Origin: Diphasiastrum complanatum | Taxonomy: Eukaryota; Streptophyta; Lycopodiopsida; Lycopodiales; Lycopodiaceae | Direction: 5' to 3' | Length of the DNA: 64,000 nt | Assembly (NCBI GenBank): GCA_029204225.1 | Contig: CM055109.1 | Span: 4,550,299 to 4,614,298 of the forward strand | In this document: one piece after another, positions 38,350 to 46,254 of the stretch | Layout of the letters: every line of letters starts with the position of its first letter | How positions within the stretch are numbered: position 1 is the first letter of the stretch | Notes under the pieces: generated by a model | Told to the model about the DNA's origin: nothing | Seen by the model: only the letters and a program-made list of their open reading frames with translations | Database searches by the model: none | Translations under genes and position numbers: made by a program

Positions 38350-39576
38350 CTCCCCTGTTAATAACCCTTGCTTCGAAGTGTTCTAGTAACATGCTAAGGA
38401 CAAAACAGTAGCAAGAATGGTATATTGTTCAGACAAAACAAAGCTTTTGACTTGAGGAAGAAGAACCCGATCTTCCTGTGGTTCTGTGAGTAGCTTTTCC
38501 TCCTTTAAATGAGCGTCCAGGAATATGGAGGAACGACAAAAACAAAGAAACCCTCTAGAAACTGCATCGAGTCCAAAATATGGATGGTTCAGTAGTTTCA
38601 AGACCAAAACATTAAACAATGCTCTAACTTAGTACGAAACATAGGATCCCTATACACAGCGTGGATGCTTCAATCTATTTGAAAGTAACTGCCGCAGACT
38701 AGAAAGTAGTGTCAGGGATCATACCAGCAAAACCATATGGTGATGATATCGTTGTCATTGAAAATCAATTTTGTTGCATATCTTTCCTGCCCTTTATATC
38801 ATTTTCTTAATGCATTCTCATAGAGATTCCAGAAGCTTATTGCAACTTTGCCACTGCAACTTGTGCATATAGCTGAATTGTGGCAAGTTAACTGTTTTTA
38901 CCACTAAACTAATCATCAGCCTATGATCTATATGTCAGGATATGATATTACTTCACCATGACCTGGAGGTAACTTTCAGAACTGGTGGACCGGTTGAACA
39001 TCATGCAGCAACATTACTTACATTTGGGGAATTTCCTTCTAAGGGAGATTGTTTAGAGTCTAAGGCTGAAAGTGCGATGGCACGTACAGTTGGCCTGACT
39101 GCAGCCATAGGCGCTGAGGTACGAGGACTTCGAAATAAAGTGAAGAGGTCCATATCTATGGGAGGGTGTTTACCTTTGCAAATTAGAATACAAGGCTTCC
39201 TAGTTACTGACGTTTATATTGCCTGCTGAGTTATTCTAAGGTGAGTCACTGAAGCTCACCTTCGATGGATGCAGTTGCTTCTTTCTGGTACTCTCCATAC
39301 AGAAGGTGTAGTAAGGCCATTTTCTTCTGATATTTATCTACCTGGTATGTTGCATCACGTCTCGTTTGATTAACATAGTTGTGTCAACTGTTTTATCTGC
39401 AGACTTGTTTACTAAAATCTACTCACAAAATATTTAAAAATATCTAGTTAGATTTTAGCTATCATCGTTGTACGTTATACACTATACTTTTTGTTTATTC
39501 TTTGTATTGAAATCCAGTGCTCAAGGCCCTTGAAGCTTTGGGTCTAAAGGTTGAAGAACGTATGGAGCTTCTATGA
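9449..39576 (+). CDS. LKR/SDH: LKR/SDH, saccharopine dehydrogenase half (13 exons, 5' part not in window)
   Basis: This is the C-terminal part of bifunctional lysine-ketoglutarate reductase/saccharopine dehydrogenase. In plants the enzyme is cytosolic; its SDH domain uses NAD+ to convert saccharopine to glutamate and aminoadipic semialdehyde in lysine breakdown. Coding segments: 9449-9589, 9796-10128, 15070-15150, 19766-19831, 20042-20159, 21039-21168, 31960-32039, 32767-32925, 33124-33424, 33626-33734, 38939-39118, 39275-39344, 39518-39576. All introns are GT-AG, all phases agree, and no stop occurs before the final TGA. Landmarks in order: the linker motif VSLSGHLFD, the Rossmann motif [84 protein letters not shown]. 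The 608 residues cover linker plus SDH; about 450 N-terminal LKR residues are not seen. Open exons amid decayed transposons suggest a functional gene. Confidence 0.93.
9796..10128 (+). CDS. LKR/SDH: LKR/SDH exon b: end of linker and NAD-binding motif
   Basis: One hundred and eleven codons, phase 0 at both ends. It carries a charged, probably disordered linker (residues about 20-65 of the exon) and then the start of the SDH Rossmann fold, [20 protein letters not shown], with the GxGxxxxP dinucleotide-binding pattern. It ends [15 protein letters not shown] 4.9-kb intron follows. Confidence 0.92.
10129..12459. other. Intron 2, first part: no gene seen
   Basis: Non-coding sequence of the 4.9-kb second visible intron, ahead of the gypsy relic. 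Short open frames at 11178-11423 and 11750-12097 show no family motifs. Nothing else can be supported here. Confidence 0.5.
12460..12874 (+). mobile_element. Ty3/gypsy integrase C-terminus and chromodomain relic in intron 2
   Basis: Plus-strand reading shows [15 protein letters not shown], the conserved start of the gypsy integrase C-terminal module. A degenerate ..[10 protein letters not shown] follows, and then [17 protein letters not shown], a chromodomain-like ending ([VI]QWxGxPxxEATWE). Upstream sequence to about 12220 looks like a broken continuation. Frames shift and stops are present, so it is an inactive chromovirus tail. Confidence 0.72.
12875..15069. other. Intron 2, last part: transposon debris
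   Basis: At 13771-13782 lies the complement of TGGTATCAGAGC, a primer-binding-site motif on the minus strand. Around 14330-14390 the plus strand has a very degraded zinc-knuckle-like stretch. Around 14580-14640 a [15 protein letters not shown] run resembles a gypsy RNase H segment. All three are weak. The rest shows no gene. Confidence 0.35.
15070..15150 (+). CDS. LKR/SDH: LKR/SDH exon c
   Basis: Twenty-seven codons, phase 0, [20 protein letters not shown] and on, part of the SDH Rossmann fold. The acceptor is GCTAG at 15065-15069. The closer TTGCAG at 15071-15076 would throw the frame into stops, so the upstream AG is chosen. The donor is ACG|GTGAGC. Confidence 0.88.
15755..16225 (+). mobile_element. 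Gypsy-type 3' end with polypurine tract, in intron 3
   Basis: A broken coding tail (15755-15920) is followed by an AAAAGGGGGGAGGA polypurine tract at 15924-15937 and then TGTTATGG at 15938. This is the order expected at the start of a plus-strand 3' LTR. At about 16213-16225 a complement of a degenerate primer-binding site (GCTCTGATACTAA) is followed by TGTAAAG, which would mark a second, minus-strand LTR edge. The boundaries of both elements are uncertain. Confidence 0.45.
16702..16900 (+). repeat. Left copy of ~198-bp direct repeat (gypsy LTR)
   Basis: Matches 17684-17880 along its whole length with scattered mismatches, including CTCTCTCTTTAGCCTCCTTA and TTCTAGGGTTAGTTCTTG. The pair flanks a gypsy pol piece, so both are read as LTR ends. 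Weaker similarity extends about 80 bp further upstream. Confidence 0.75.
16901..17469 (+). mobile_element. Ty3/gypsy connection and RNase H fragment between LTRs
   Basis: Coding similarity starts immediately after the left repeat: [18 protein letters not shown], the region just past the RT palm. It continues through a frame break to [29 protein letters not shown] and [14 protein letters not shown], ending [14 protein letters not shown], an RNase H end. Protease, most of RT and integrase are gone. LTR sequence abuts the coding remnant directly, showing one large internal deletion. Confidence 0.82.
17684..17880 (+). repeat. Right copy of ~198-bp direct repeat (gypsy LTR)
   Basis: Partner of 16702-16900 in the same orientation. 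Between them lie about 780 bp, far less than a full gypsy interior. This is a deletion derivative fixed within intron 3 of LKR/SDH. Confidence 0.75.
17881..19765. other. Intron 3, last part: no gene recognised
   Basis: Non-coding sequence. At about 18215 TTGGCATTAGAGC resembles a decayed primer-binding site. A 135-codon open frame at 18928-19335 is the longest here, but it shows no family motif and is not called a gene. Confidence 0.45.
19766..19831 (+). CDS. LKR/SDH: LKR/SDH exon d
   Basis: Twenty-two codons, phase 0, [20 protein letters not shown] and on, the Rossmann strand with the conserved SLLP turn. Preceded by GTCTGCAG, followed by GTGCATT. Confidence 0.9.
20042..20159 (+). CDS. LKR/SDH: LKR/SDH exon e
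   Basis: Begins [20 protein letters not shown] and ends at MGLDPGI, leaving phase 1. The acceptor TGTAG at 20037-20041 keeps the frame. The next exon completes the Asp of the conserved DPGIDHM motif. Confidence 0.9.
21039..21168 (+). CDS. LKR/SDH: LKR/SDH exon f: catalytic-domain core
   Basis: Encodes [10 protein letters not shown] and the strongly conserved [20 protein letters not shown]. It ends AAATTCAG before GTATCT, in phase 2. The next exon lies 10.8 kb downstream, the largest intron in the window. Confidence 0.93.
22067..22208 (+). repeat. Left LTR (142 bp) of short-LTR copia element
   Basis: Runs from TGATAATCATTC to GGATTTTGTCA and is repeated nearly base for base at 27931-28072. 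TGGTATCAGAGCAGG follows at once at 22209, a textbook methionyl-tRNA primer-binding site. That fixes this as the 5' LTR of a plus-strand element. Confidence 0.9.
22209..22752 (+). mobile_element. Copia leader region after the primer-binding site
   Basis: Primer-binding site at 22209-22223, followed by about 350 bp of leader with no intact gag. Short AATGTTAA/CAATGTTAA simple-sequence tracts near 22598-22665 separate it from the hAT-like coding sequence. The gag, protease and integrase of this copia element are not found in the interval up to 26270. Confidence 0.6.
22753..24801 (+). pseudogene. hAT-family transposase relic
   Basis: Pieces of a plant hAT transposase lie in order, some apparently separated by introns. 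22753-22990: [20 protein letters not shown] and [20 protein letters not shown]. 23230-23475: [16 protein letters not shown]. 23572-23823: [20 protein letters not shown]. 23970-24160: the C-terminal dimerisation motif [20 protein letters not shown] then [17 protein letters not shown], with two stops. 24360-24460: [20 protein letters not shown]. 24541-24801: a very acidic serine-rich tail ending in TGA. The BED zinc finger and N-terminal half are missing. In-frame stops and a frameshift near 22950 make it non-functional. Confidence 0.85.
24802..26269. other. Simple-repeat-rich spacer after the hAT relic
   Basis: No gene. Cryptic simple repeats dominate 25125-25530 and 25620-25770 (TAGTAGTTAGTAGTTA, AAGTTACAACTTACAACTTA). 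At 26160-26252 there is a dense cluster of TTCGAA and GAATCG motifs (GGTTCGAACCGGCCGATTCG), resembling subterminal repeats of a DNA transposon. This may be the right end of the hAT element, but no matching left end was found. Confidence 0.45.
26270..27930 (+). mobile_element. Ty1/copia reverse transcriptase and RNase H (decayed)
   Basis: RT begins near 26380 ([30 protein letters not shown]) and shifts frame near 26620 into [20 protein letters not shown] and [13 protein letters not shown] second shift follows before the catalytic motif [11 protein letters not shown] near 26970. RNase H is broken through 27300-27600. It ends with [20 protein letters not shown] and [10 protein letters not shown] (27660-27860). 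AGGAGGGGTT at 27921-27930 serves as the polypurine tract. With the 142-bp LTRs this is one copia insertion of about 6 kb lacking gag and integrase. Confidence 0.9.
27931..28072 (+). repeat. Right LTR (142 bp) of short-LTR copia element
   Basis: Near-identical partner of 22067-22208, starting TGATAATCATTC directly after a polypurine tract. Its last bases read TTTTGTAA where the left copy has TTTTGTCA. No matching 5-bp target duplication is visible at the outer edges. Confidence 0.88.
28395..28530 (+). mobile_element. Gypsy integrase C-terminal fragment
   Basis: The plus strand reads [20 protein letters not shown], the conserved (I/V)HPVFHVSxLK motif near the end of gypsy integrases. Only this short stretch is clear; the flanks are degenerate. 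It sits within intron 6 of LKR/SDH. Confidence 0.65.
28531..31190. other. Intron 6, late part: mostly featureless, homopolymers
   Basis: No confident gene. A run dominated by C occupies about 29519-29548 and a G run 30996-31007. A minus-strand coding-like frame covers 30529-30041 with two in-frame stops and no recognised family. TGCAAGTTGCAAGTTGCAAG repeats near 29755-29774. Confidence 0.4.
31215..31440 (+). mobile_element. Ty3/gypsy reverse transcriptase fragment
   Basis: Degenerate RT palm: [19 protein letters not shown], then [20 protein letters not shown]. The catalytic motif is FLDN instead of the active (Y/F)xDD. Only about 70 codons are recognisable, so it is a dead remnant just upstream of the next SDH exon. 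Confidence 0.8.
31960..32039 (+). CDS. LKR/SDH: LKR/SDH exon g (small exon)
   Basis: Eighty bases between TTCTGCAG and GTAAGC encode [20 protein letters not shown] and on. One base at each end completes a split codon: AG|C gives Ser after KF, and G|GC gives Gly before EKLF. It was found because the preceding and following exons left a predictable gap, and both phases fit. Confidence 0.92.
32767..32925 (+). CDS. LKR/SDH: LKR/SDH exon h
   Basis: Encodes [37 protein letters not shown] and [10 protein letters not shown]. It is phase-compatible with the exons on both sides. Acceptor TGGCAG, donor GAAG|GTACTC. Confidence 0.92.
33124..33424 (+). CDS. LKR/SDH: LKR/SDH exon i
   Basis: Begins [20 protein letters not shown] across the junction and runs about 100 codons through a variable region to SECIR. 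The acceptor is GTGCAG at 33118-33123; the donor is ATCAG|GTTTAC. Confidence 0.9.
33626..33734 (+). CDS. LKR/SDH: LKR/SDH exon j
   Basis: Thirty-six full codons after a split Arg: [20 protein letters not shown] and on to YKPDEQ. Acceptor CCCCAG, donor CAG|GTGAGT. A 5.2-kb intron follows. Confidence 0.9.
33735..34570. other. Intron 10, first part: no gene seen
   Basis: Non-coding. The stretch around 34030-34180 (a TATATATG box, then a pyrimidine-rich stretch) has the general look of an LTR, but no partner copy or primer site was found. Confidence 0.4.
34571..34825 (+). repeat. 60-bp tandem array rich in W-box cores (intron 10)
   Basis: Three consecutive units of almost exactly 60 bp (about 34571-34620, 34621-34680, 34681-34740) share TGCTAATTATGGTTTTGACT and TATATTGACCATTGACTTAT. 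Each contains four TTGAC(C/T) sequences, twelve in all between 34580 and 34727. TTGACY is the established W-box core bound by plant WRKY factors. A second unit type of about 47 bp (TGCTAATTATGG then GGCTAGGTGTCAATTGC) repeats twice at 34741-34825. Regulatory function is inference only. Confidence 0.85.
34826..35985. other. Intron 10, middle: no gene seen
   Basis: No family motifs. A GAAGAAGGAGAAGGAGAAGG purine tract lies near 35196-35217. Several 60-100-codon frames are present without recognisable content. Confidence 0.4.
35986..36870 (+). mobile_element. Ty1/copia relic: gag and integrase pieces
   Basis: Gag portion: [40 protein letters not shown] and [11 protein letters not shown] at 36108-36290. 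A jump leads to the integrase part at 36525-36870 with [33 protein letters not shown] and [17 protein letters not shown]. Protease, pre-integrase and the catalytic centre are deleted, and frames are broken. At about 36870 it gives way to GAATCGG-rich sequence. Confidence 0.82.
36871..38115. repeat. Probable DNA-transposon debris with GATTC-rich ends
   Basis: Clusters of GAATCG/GATTC lie at 36876-36945 (TTTGAATCGGCCAATTCG), 37125-37170 (GAATCGCGATTCGCGATTC) and 38062-38108 (AATCGCGATTCTAAACCGCG). The last two are in partly inverted arrangement, as expected for subterminal regions of a non-autonomous DNA element. No transposase is seen inside. Exact ends and target duplication could not be fixed. 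Confidence 0.4.
37490..37612 (+). repeat. G-run array with inverted GGGGGC..GCCCCC segments
   Basis: Repeated blocks read GGGGGTCCGGGGGGCAGTAG and AGCCCCCCGATGGGGG, then GGGGGCAACGCCCCCCAGCG. The array follows a TATA-like CTATATAG at 37478. TGTTAGATATAAC at 37307 could be an LTR start, so the block may be part of a solo LTR. Runs of four or more G are frequent enough to permit hairpins or G-quadruplexes. Confidence 0.6.
38308..38347. repeat. (GA)n microsatellite
   Basis: An uninterrupted GAGAGA tract of roughly 30-40 bases within intron 10, preceded by AGAGTAGAGTAGAGTAG. Confidence 0.95.
38939..39118 (+). CDS. LKR/SDH: LKR/SDH exon k
   Basis: Sixty codons, phase 0 at both ends: [20 protein letters not shown] to [15 protein letters not shown]. 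The AMARTVG..AAIGA motif is typical of the SDH C-terminal region. Acceptor ATGTCAG, donor GAG|GTACGA. Confidence 0.93.
39275..39344 (+). CDS. LKR/SDH: LKR/SDH exon l
   Basis: [20 protein letters not shown] then YLP, followed by G|GTATGT (phase 1). It corresponds to the conserved GV(L/V)RP..(D/E)(I/V)YLP segment near the enzyme's end. Confidence 0.9.
39518..39576 (+). CDS. LKR/SDH: LKR/SDH last exon
   Basis: After AATCCAG it encodes [18 protein letters not shown] and stops at TGA 39574-39576, at the position expected for plant LKR/SDH proteins. Confidence 0.88.
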
Positions 39577-42500
39577 GTACCAGAACATCATGATGGTCAT
39601 CATCCATTGAAGGTTTTCTCTAACTTGAAATCTGCAATAGGCCTCAGTTCCATCGTTTCACTCAAGAATTCAATAGGAAAGATCGGTATTTTAGGGTGCT
39701 GTCTATTTGGATTTTTTGAGTTTCCAGGATCAATAATAGGTGAAAAGTTGAGTGAGCGGAACATCAGGTGAAGTGTGCATCATGAATTCTTTAGTTCTGA
39801 ACAAACAAAGCAGTAGTAATGATTGGTTGCTCGTGCTAAGTTTCTCACTGAAGGTGCAGTACTTTCAGCACATTAATTGTTGTATTGAGTCTTGTGAAAT
39901 GACGAGCAAGCAACAAGATGGCACATCTCTTAACATTTGTCTACCATTTCTTAAGGACCTACTATAGAAATGCCATTAATAATCAATATGCAACATTGCC
40001 GAAGCATATGCTTTGGGCTTACCGCACAGACTTCATGGTCAAGGCTGCACATACAGCTTATAAATAGTCAGAGTACTTCGTGTTTTCTCACTTCCATCTG
40101 AAAATCACAATGTTTTTGCATATATGGTTGAGAGGTAGCACCAATTCTCTGTGCAGAAAAATTTTGAATTCTATTTCTTTTTCATTCTTGATCAGTACAG
40201 TCAAATTCTAATATTCTAGTGAATAGGCTTATGGTTATTTATTAGATGTTGCAAATTTTGTATAGATAACTGCATTCTGAGGTAAACGTTGATCGCTCAC
40301 TACGGTTAAAGCATACTTGGTGGCATGTGTGGAATTGAAGCTTTAGGCATATTTGAGTCTTGAGAATGTGCTTTCTGTAAGTAATGTGGCAAGCGTTTGT
40401 GCTTAATGGAATAATCAGCTCCTGGGGAAGGTCAGCTGTTTAGAACTCTCTACCGGGGTACGTTCCATTTAAAAGACGAGCAAACCTTATGCTATTTATA
40501 GATTTTAGTTGGAAAACTTGTGGGTATGTCTACATCCTTTTGGAGAAGAAAGAAGTGAAACACCTGCATTGGTGTGTCAAATGACTCTTGAAATTCCTCT
40601 CAAGCACTTGCAAGCAACAGCATTTAGTAATATGGTGTCTCTGCCATTAAGCTTTCTCATCATTATATGAATGACAAACTGACTGCTTCCACTGCAGTTT
40701 TGGTCTACCTTTTTATTTCTGAATTGCGGGTTCATTCATCCTAAAGCTCACAATGGCCAGTATGTTCCTACTAGATATCTTTGTGGTAATATGCATTCTA
40801 TTCAGTCGTCTTATATCCCAATTTGCCCATTGTTTGATGATCCATATTTGCAAACTAAATAAATAAATCATGATACAAAGGCATTAAAAAAACAGAAGTT
40901 GCAGTGATCAAATGGCAAGATAAATAGATGGATAGGTTTACATGCATACATATATAGATAAATATTTATGAGGGATAATGAATGTTTTTGTTCTAGAAGA
41001 GTGACTCATTTAAATGAGAAGCAGGCCTGCAAAATCCCCTATCCACTTGTGATAAAGTTTGGTTACTATAATTGTAAGATAAGCTCCACTCTAACAATCT
41101 TTGACTCATTTAACACTCTAGCAAAAATGTTTTGAAACGTCAGCATTCCACGATCTAGATCACCAAAAAAAATGGAAAGTGGACTAATGGCTGAAAAAGA
41201 AATGATAGTATAAATAAATTCAAAAATCATCAATCAATGCATTAGAAGAACAATGTATTGATAAATTGAAAATAGAAAAAAATAGCATTGCATAGTTGCT
41301 AGAGCTATATTGACCCCAACAATCATAAATAGAGATACACTACAAATCCAAAGGACATAGAGCCTATAGGCCTTCATGTAATGGTTTTGGGAGGTCAAGC
41401 AAAAGATTGTTACAAGTTGTATATGGCTGAATTGCAACCACCTATGAATTGGTTCATGTATCCATGTCATGATTTCTTACAGTTTATCCATAAAGTAGGC
41501 CAAGTTCATTCTTATTTTCACTCATCATCCATGAATTTGAGACCCAACTAGCATTAAGTGTTATACAGTAGCTCACGATTTCAAAAGGGCACACACTTGT
41601 TTACCAGCCTATTGTTGATAAAGCAACGTACTTCCACCCTTATACATTTCTCCTAGAAAAATGGCAAGGGAAGCATAAATATTAAAGGCAAAGTTTAAAA
41701 AAAAAAAAAAAAAGATAACAATCTGCATTTCGGAAAATTCTAATGCTACTTTTCAAAACATGATATAGATCTCATTCTAGATCATATGCATACAATTATC
41801 ATAAACATAGATCTAACTATAAATAAATTATGATATAATAATTGAATGAAAATTATGAAAAACTTGTCAACAAAATGGAGAGAAAGTTTCATTATGATCT
41901 TTTAGGGCTAGTGAATGTGATCATTGTTTGAAGGGCTCTTGCCTTAGATGAGACATATGCCCCCAAAATTGTTAGACGACTTGTTTTATAAACTTATCAC
42001 AACATCAAATATACAAGTTGTACTTTGACAATCATCTATATAACAAATATATAATTTGAGCAAAATACATCAAATTTCTGAGTGCTTATGTCTTTCACAG
42101 TCGATTGTCTCGTTGTCAGATTTGGCATATGTTTGGTTACACTGGTCAGACAATCTTCTAGCCTTGATTTTGTCATAGTGTTCAATCGGATATCCAAATC
42201 TGAAATTTGGCTTTAAACTAATCGGTTGTTTAATTGCTTCTGTAATTGAACTATCGATTGTTCTGAACTCAACTGTAATCAAGGCATTTGAAATCACTAT
42301 TTCATTTTTGTTGCTGAATGTTAAAGAATCCACTATGTTGTTGTAAACTGGTATTGATTGAAGTTTATTTATGGATACTCAAACATTGTAAGTCTGAGAT
42401 TGACTGTTCGGTTGTTATTGAGGATAGATTGTCAGATCTTGTTTACATTGCTTTGAGATGTTCGCAAGCTTCTTCTCTGTATTGGACTTACTAATGCAAC

Positions 42501-42740
42501 AGTGTCTTTCTTGTTTGACAAACTTAATTAGGTGCACAGACCGATATATCGATTTGGCCAATAAGTCGGATGTTCTAACCTAGTAATGAAATACGTACGA
42601 TATGAGAATTGTCGAGATCAATTATCTTTTTGTTATTGTATGTTAAAGAGACATCTTAATTGGTGATATTGGTTGTCGATTTCATTGAATGTCTGTTGAC
42701 AAACAATTTATGTACCAAGAACAACAAATGAACCAAAATC
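39577..42740. other. 3' flank of LKR/SDH: untranslated region, then no gene
   Basis: The 3' untranslated region must begin at 39577. AT-rich sequence such as CATTAATAATCAATATG near 39973 could serve for polyadenylation, but no site is certain. Further on nothing coding is recognised. Poly-A lies at about 41697-41713. From 42060 to 42720 short GATTGTC/CGGTTGT motifs recur, in the style of an old LTR. Confidence 0.4.
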
Positions 42741-43348
42741 ATCTATAATCACATCAATAAGCAGTCCCTTTGGGGTTCGACTATATTTAATGCTATATTT
42801 CTATACCTTTGAGATAAGTATAGTACGACAACATCCAAAACATCCAACTGACACTCGTGCCCATTTTCTAGACTATTGTTGTTGTGCATTAACATAGATA
42901 GCAAAGTGCTATGGAGAACCAGTGTCTTGATCTGTATCATAATTCCAAGGATCGTGGCTACTTGAAGGCTCCGTCTCTATCATATTAGCATGAGGAGCTT
43001 GTTGACTTGGAGGGGTTGGTAATGCTAATGGTTCTAGAAATCGAAGGCCATGGACCTTACCATCTGGTGCTTTACAACTAGGATTTTCTCGATATTGAAA
43101 CTTAAAATATCTTTGCTATATAATCTAAGAAGTAAATAAACAAAAAATTGTCTCATTCCCAATAGAATTACACAAATGATAGTAAGTATCTGTCATACAT
43201 CTTTTCATCGTTGGACATTCAGTAATGGTGTGATTGGTAGCACAGATTTCACATCAAACATTTTCCCTGGTAAGAAAATTCTTAATCATCTTATCTACAC
43301 TTTCAACTTTGCATCGAACTATGATTGCATCTTCTCTAGCTACACCTG

Positions 43349-44028
43349 TTACTTCTGACAAATTCTTTTGAACTCGTTCATCATCAATTTGACTGTTGCA
43401 TTGATGTTCTTAGATGCAATGGTTGTGGAGGTTGTGGTCGGTTGCCAAGTTGTATACGACAACATTCTCACATTTGATTCATCATATGAATCCTCATCTT
43501 CTTCGCGAACAGCTTCATCCATCGTTTTTTGCAATGTCATGTACTGTTCATGACGCTTAAGCTCACGTCTGATTTGTTTTGGTAACCTGGCCAAAAACCA
43601 CGTAATCATAGTCTCATCATTCAAAAGATCAGGTTCACACTCAAAATGGAGGTGCTTAATTCTTTCATTGTAATCACGCACCATCTCTTCCTTTCCCATT
43701 TTACTTTTACTAAATAGTAGAAAAGGATCATCCAAAAAATTTCTAGGTTTAAATCTCATAACAACAGCTTTAACTACTTCCCAGTCTGAATGTTCAAGTC
43801 TTAATTATAAAACCAATCTTGAGCAGCACCAGTCAAGGTCATAGAAAATAATTTGAGTTTATCTTCTGGATTAACTTCACCATAGATTTCACAAGATTCA
43901 AATAAGATCTTAAGAAATCTAACTGGATCTAATAACCCATTATACCTTGGCAACACCGAACGAGGTGATCTTCTAATAATAGGACGAGGTTGAGGTCCAT
44001 CAAAATTAGGATCTACATAGTCAGCCAT
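43349..44028 (-). mobile_element. Ty3/gypsy gag (frameshifted)
   Basis: On the minus strand, 44028-43801 reads RRSPRSVLPRYNGLLDPVRF then FESCEIYGEVNPEDKLKLFS and TLTGAAQDWFY, the classic retrotransposon gag helix region. A frameshift near 43790 leads to 43759-43349 with DPFLLFSKSKMGKEEMVRDY, RIKHLHFECEPDLLNDE and WFLARLPKQIRRELKR. Protease and pol of this element are not seen. A proline-rich minus frame around 43080-42900 may be its degraded continuation. Confidence 0.85.
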
Positions 44029-44265
44029 TTTTTAAGAATTTCTTCTATAAAAATGGAAACTTGTATAAGGTAAGACTTGCAACTGGAATCACATCTGGAT
44101 TTGGATGACATTGGATCTAGATTTTTCAATAAAATCCTATTTTCTGATCAGATTTGCAACCACTTTATCACTTGATAATAATCAGATTTCGAATTTAGGG
44201 AAAGAGATCTTGATCAAGCGATCGACACTCAATAGAATAACAATTTCTCAGAATTAGTATCAAAC

Positions 44266-45133
44266 TGTAACAAAATCTTTTTCAAATTTGACAATAGCTA
44301 GATCAAATAGATCCGAACTCAAAAATAATACTGGCGAAGATTCCCTAGGCGAAGATTGATTCGATGAAGGTTCTTTCAATACTATTTTGAGTAAAAACTG
44401 GTTGTTTCTAACAATTATGGAAAAACTAACATTCACATGTTTGACAGTAGATGGATCTGACCGAGATGAAACTAGGATAGAACTAGCGAAGGTTCTGTTT
44501 TGTGAACACTGATATTTTTGCAACATGGCGAGGGTAGTACAATCCAGATAGAACTAACCTTCACCGAACTCAAGACTGATGGATCACTAATCAGACAAGT
44601 CAGCGAAGGTTGAAGAGTGATACTGATAAAAGGCTTTTATCGAAAGTATTCCATGAGAGAGAGAGAGAGAGAGAATAAATAAAGCTTTATCAATGTATTG
44701 TTGGTATATATAAGTGCAAAAGACTAGGTATATCTCAAGTGTGCCATAACTATTGCTAGAGCATAATAAATATCTCCATAAATAACATCAAAAGATAACT
44801 AATCTTGTCAAGAAGTGGTGGTGGATCGAATGTCCAGAGGAGAAGCTCTGGATTGATTCGCTTAGGTTGATACAGTAATTGGGTCGAGATCAATATAGGA
44901 GTTGTATCAGAATCGGTGTCGTGTCTATATAGGTGGAGGGTCGAAATAGTTTTTGAAGTGATTTGATCCATTTGACCTAGGCCAGCTTCGAAATCCATTT
45001 TGATACTCAGGGATTGAAAACAGACTTCAATCTTCTGTGCATATTTTTTCAATTTTTTTGGTTTTTCTGATTATTTATAGCTTTAGGATGCTAACAAAAA
45101 AGTGGGTTTCCACTTGAGCTTTGAAATTCAACA
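44266..45133 (-). repeat. LTR of the minus-strand gypsy gag element
   Basis: In minus orientation it begins TGTTGAATTTCAAAGC at 45133 and ends GATTTTGTTACA at 44266. A decayed primer-binding site (TTTGATACTAATTC) follows, and the gag start at 44028 lies about 240 bases beyond. Promoter-like CTTATATATACC lies near 44704 and a (GA)n tract at 44654-44674. No second copy was found in the window, so the edges rest on TG/CA ends and context. Confidence 0.65.
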
Positions 45134-45189
45134 CTCTCCTTTAATGTATATCTTGAAATTTTTCGATCTTCAAATTTAAAATATTATTA

Positions 45190-46030
45190 AAGGTGATGTG
45201 GTTGTTTTTTTTATAGTGCTTTGGTGAAGTGATCTGTTGCCATAAAATTGGTCCTACATTCAATGAGTAAAACTTATTTTCTCTATATTTTTTTTTCTGA
45301 CATAATGATATTTGATTTTGATATGTTAGCTTTGAGAGTGAAATCTCGAATTCAAGGATAGTGCTATTGTGCTTTGATTGTCACAATAGAGAATTCTTGA
45401 TTGTTGTTGAGCAAGCTCAATATCTGCCATTAGAGGAGTTCTAAATCCAAAAAAGACCCTTTGTAAAGATTCTTTTTATATTTTTTCTCAATTTTTTCTC
45501 ACACATGGACCAATCAAAACACTCAAATTTGAAATCTACGTAACGTAACTTTTTGAGTCCACATGTTGATTCCACACTAAAAAAAAATGGCATAACTTTT
45601 TAGTGGTAAGTCCAAATTTAGCGAAGTTTGGTGCATTGGAAAGCTCTCAAGAAGGGCTTTCCAATGATATGTTGCATGACATACTTCTGAGCTACGATTA
45701 AAAATTTATGGCAAGCCAAAAGTATTAGTGTTATAATATTTTAATAATATAAACTACATCTTGCACGAATTTTTAAAGGGTCTTTTTGGAGCTCAAAACT
45801 CCTCTAATGAAGTAGGTTCTTTAGCCAAATTGTCTCCTTGGTAGCATTTGTGGTAGTAATATATTTTGATTTTGTTGAAGATAATGCTATTGAGGTCTGT
45901 TTTCTGTTGTTTCAATATATTAGGCCTTGGTTGAATAGAAAGACAAAACTAAATTTCAATTTTCTGGTGTCGATATCTCCTACCCAATCTACATTTGTGT
46001 ATCCTTCAAGAATGTTGCCAAATTGGCTGC
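45190..46030 (-). mobile_element. Ty1/copia RNase H relic split by a MITE
   Basis: Minus-strand reading from 46020 gives LEGYTNVDWVGDIDTRK, KQTSIALSSTKSKYI and NATKETIWLK, to about 45815. After an inserted segment (45429-45808) it resumes toward lower coordinates with ..CDNQSTIALS-like sequence near 45400-45360 and ends ATDHFTKAL near 45240. It corresponds to the copia RNase H end, with several stops. Confidence 0.75.
45429..45808. mobile_element. MITE-like element with ~40-bp terminal inverted repeats
   Basis: The left end ATTAGAGGAGTTCTAAATCC followed by AAAAAAGACCCTTTGTAAAG is the inverse of the right end, whose complement reads ATTAGAGGAGTTTTGAGCTC then CAAAAAGACCCTTT. The element is about 380 bp, carries no coding capacity and interrupts copia RNase H reading that resumes on the other side. 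The ends allow a TA duplication, but TAA/TTA cannot be excluded, so the superfamily is open. Confidence 0.82.
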
Positions 46031-46254
46031 CTCCATAGCAGATGCATAAGTCTTATTCTACTGCGGATTATCAGTCTTGTTTCTATCAAGATGTCTTTCT
46101 AGCAAACGCGTAGCCAACAGTATTCTGACAATCGTTGTTTCTACCAATGATCTCGTTCAAGCATATGTGGGTGATCTGGTCAACGCCATTTTGCAAAGTG
46201 CTCGATATGCTTCCTACACTAAGTCGACACATAGGAATAGGGCCTAGCCTCATC

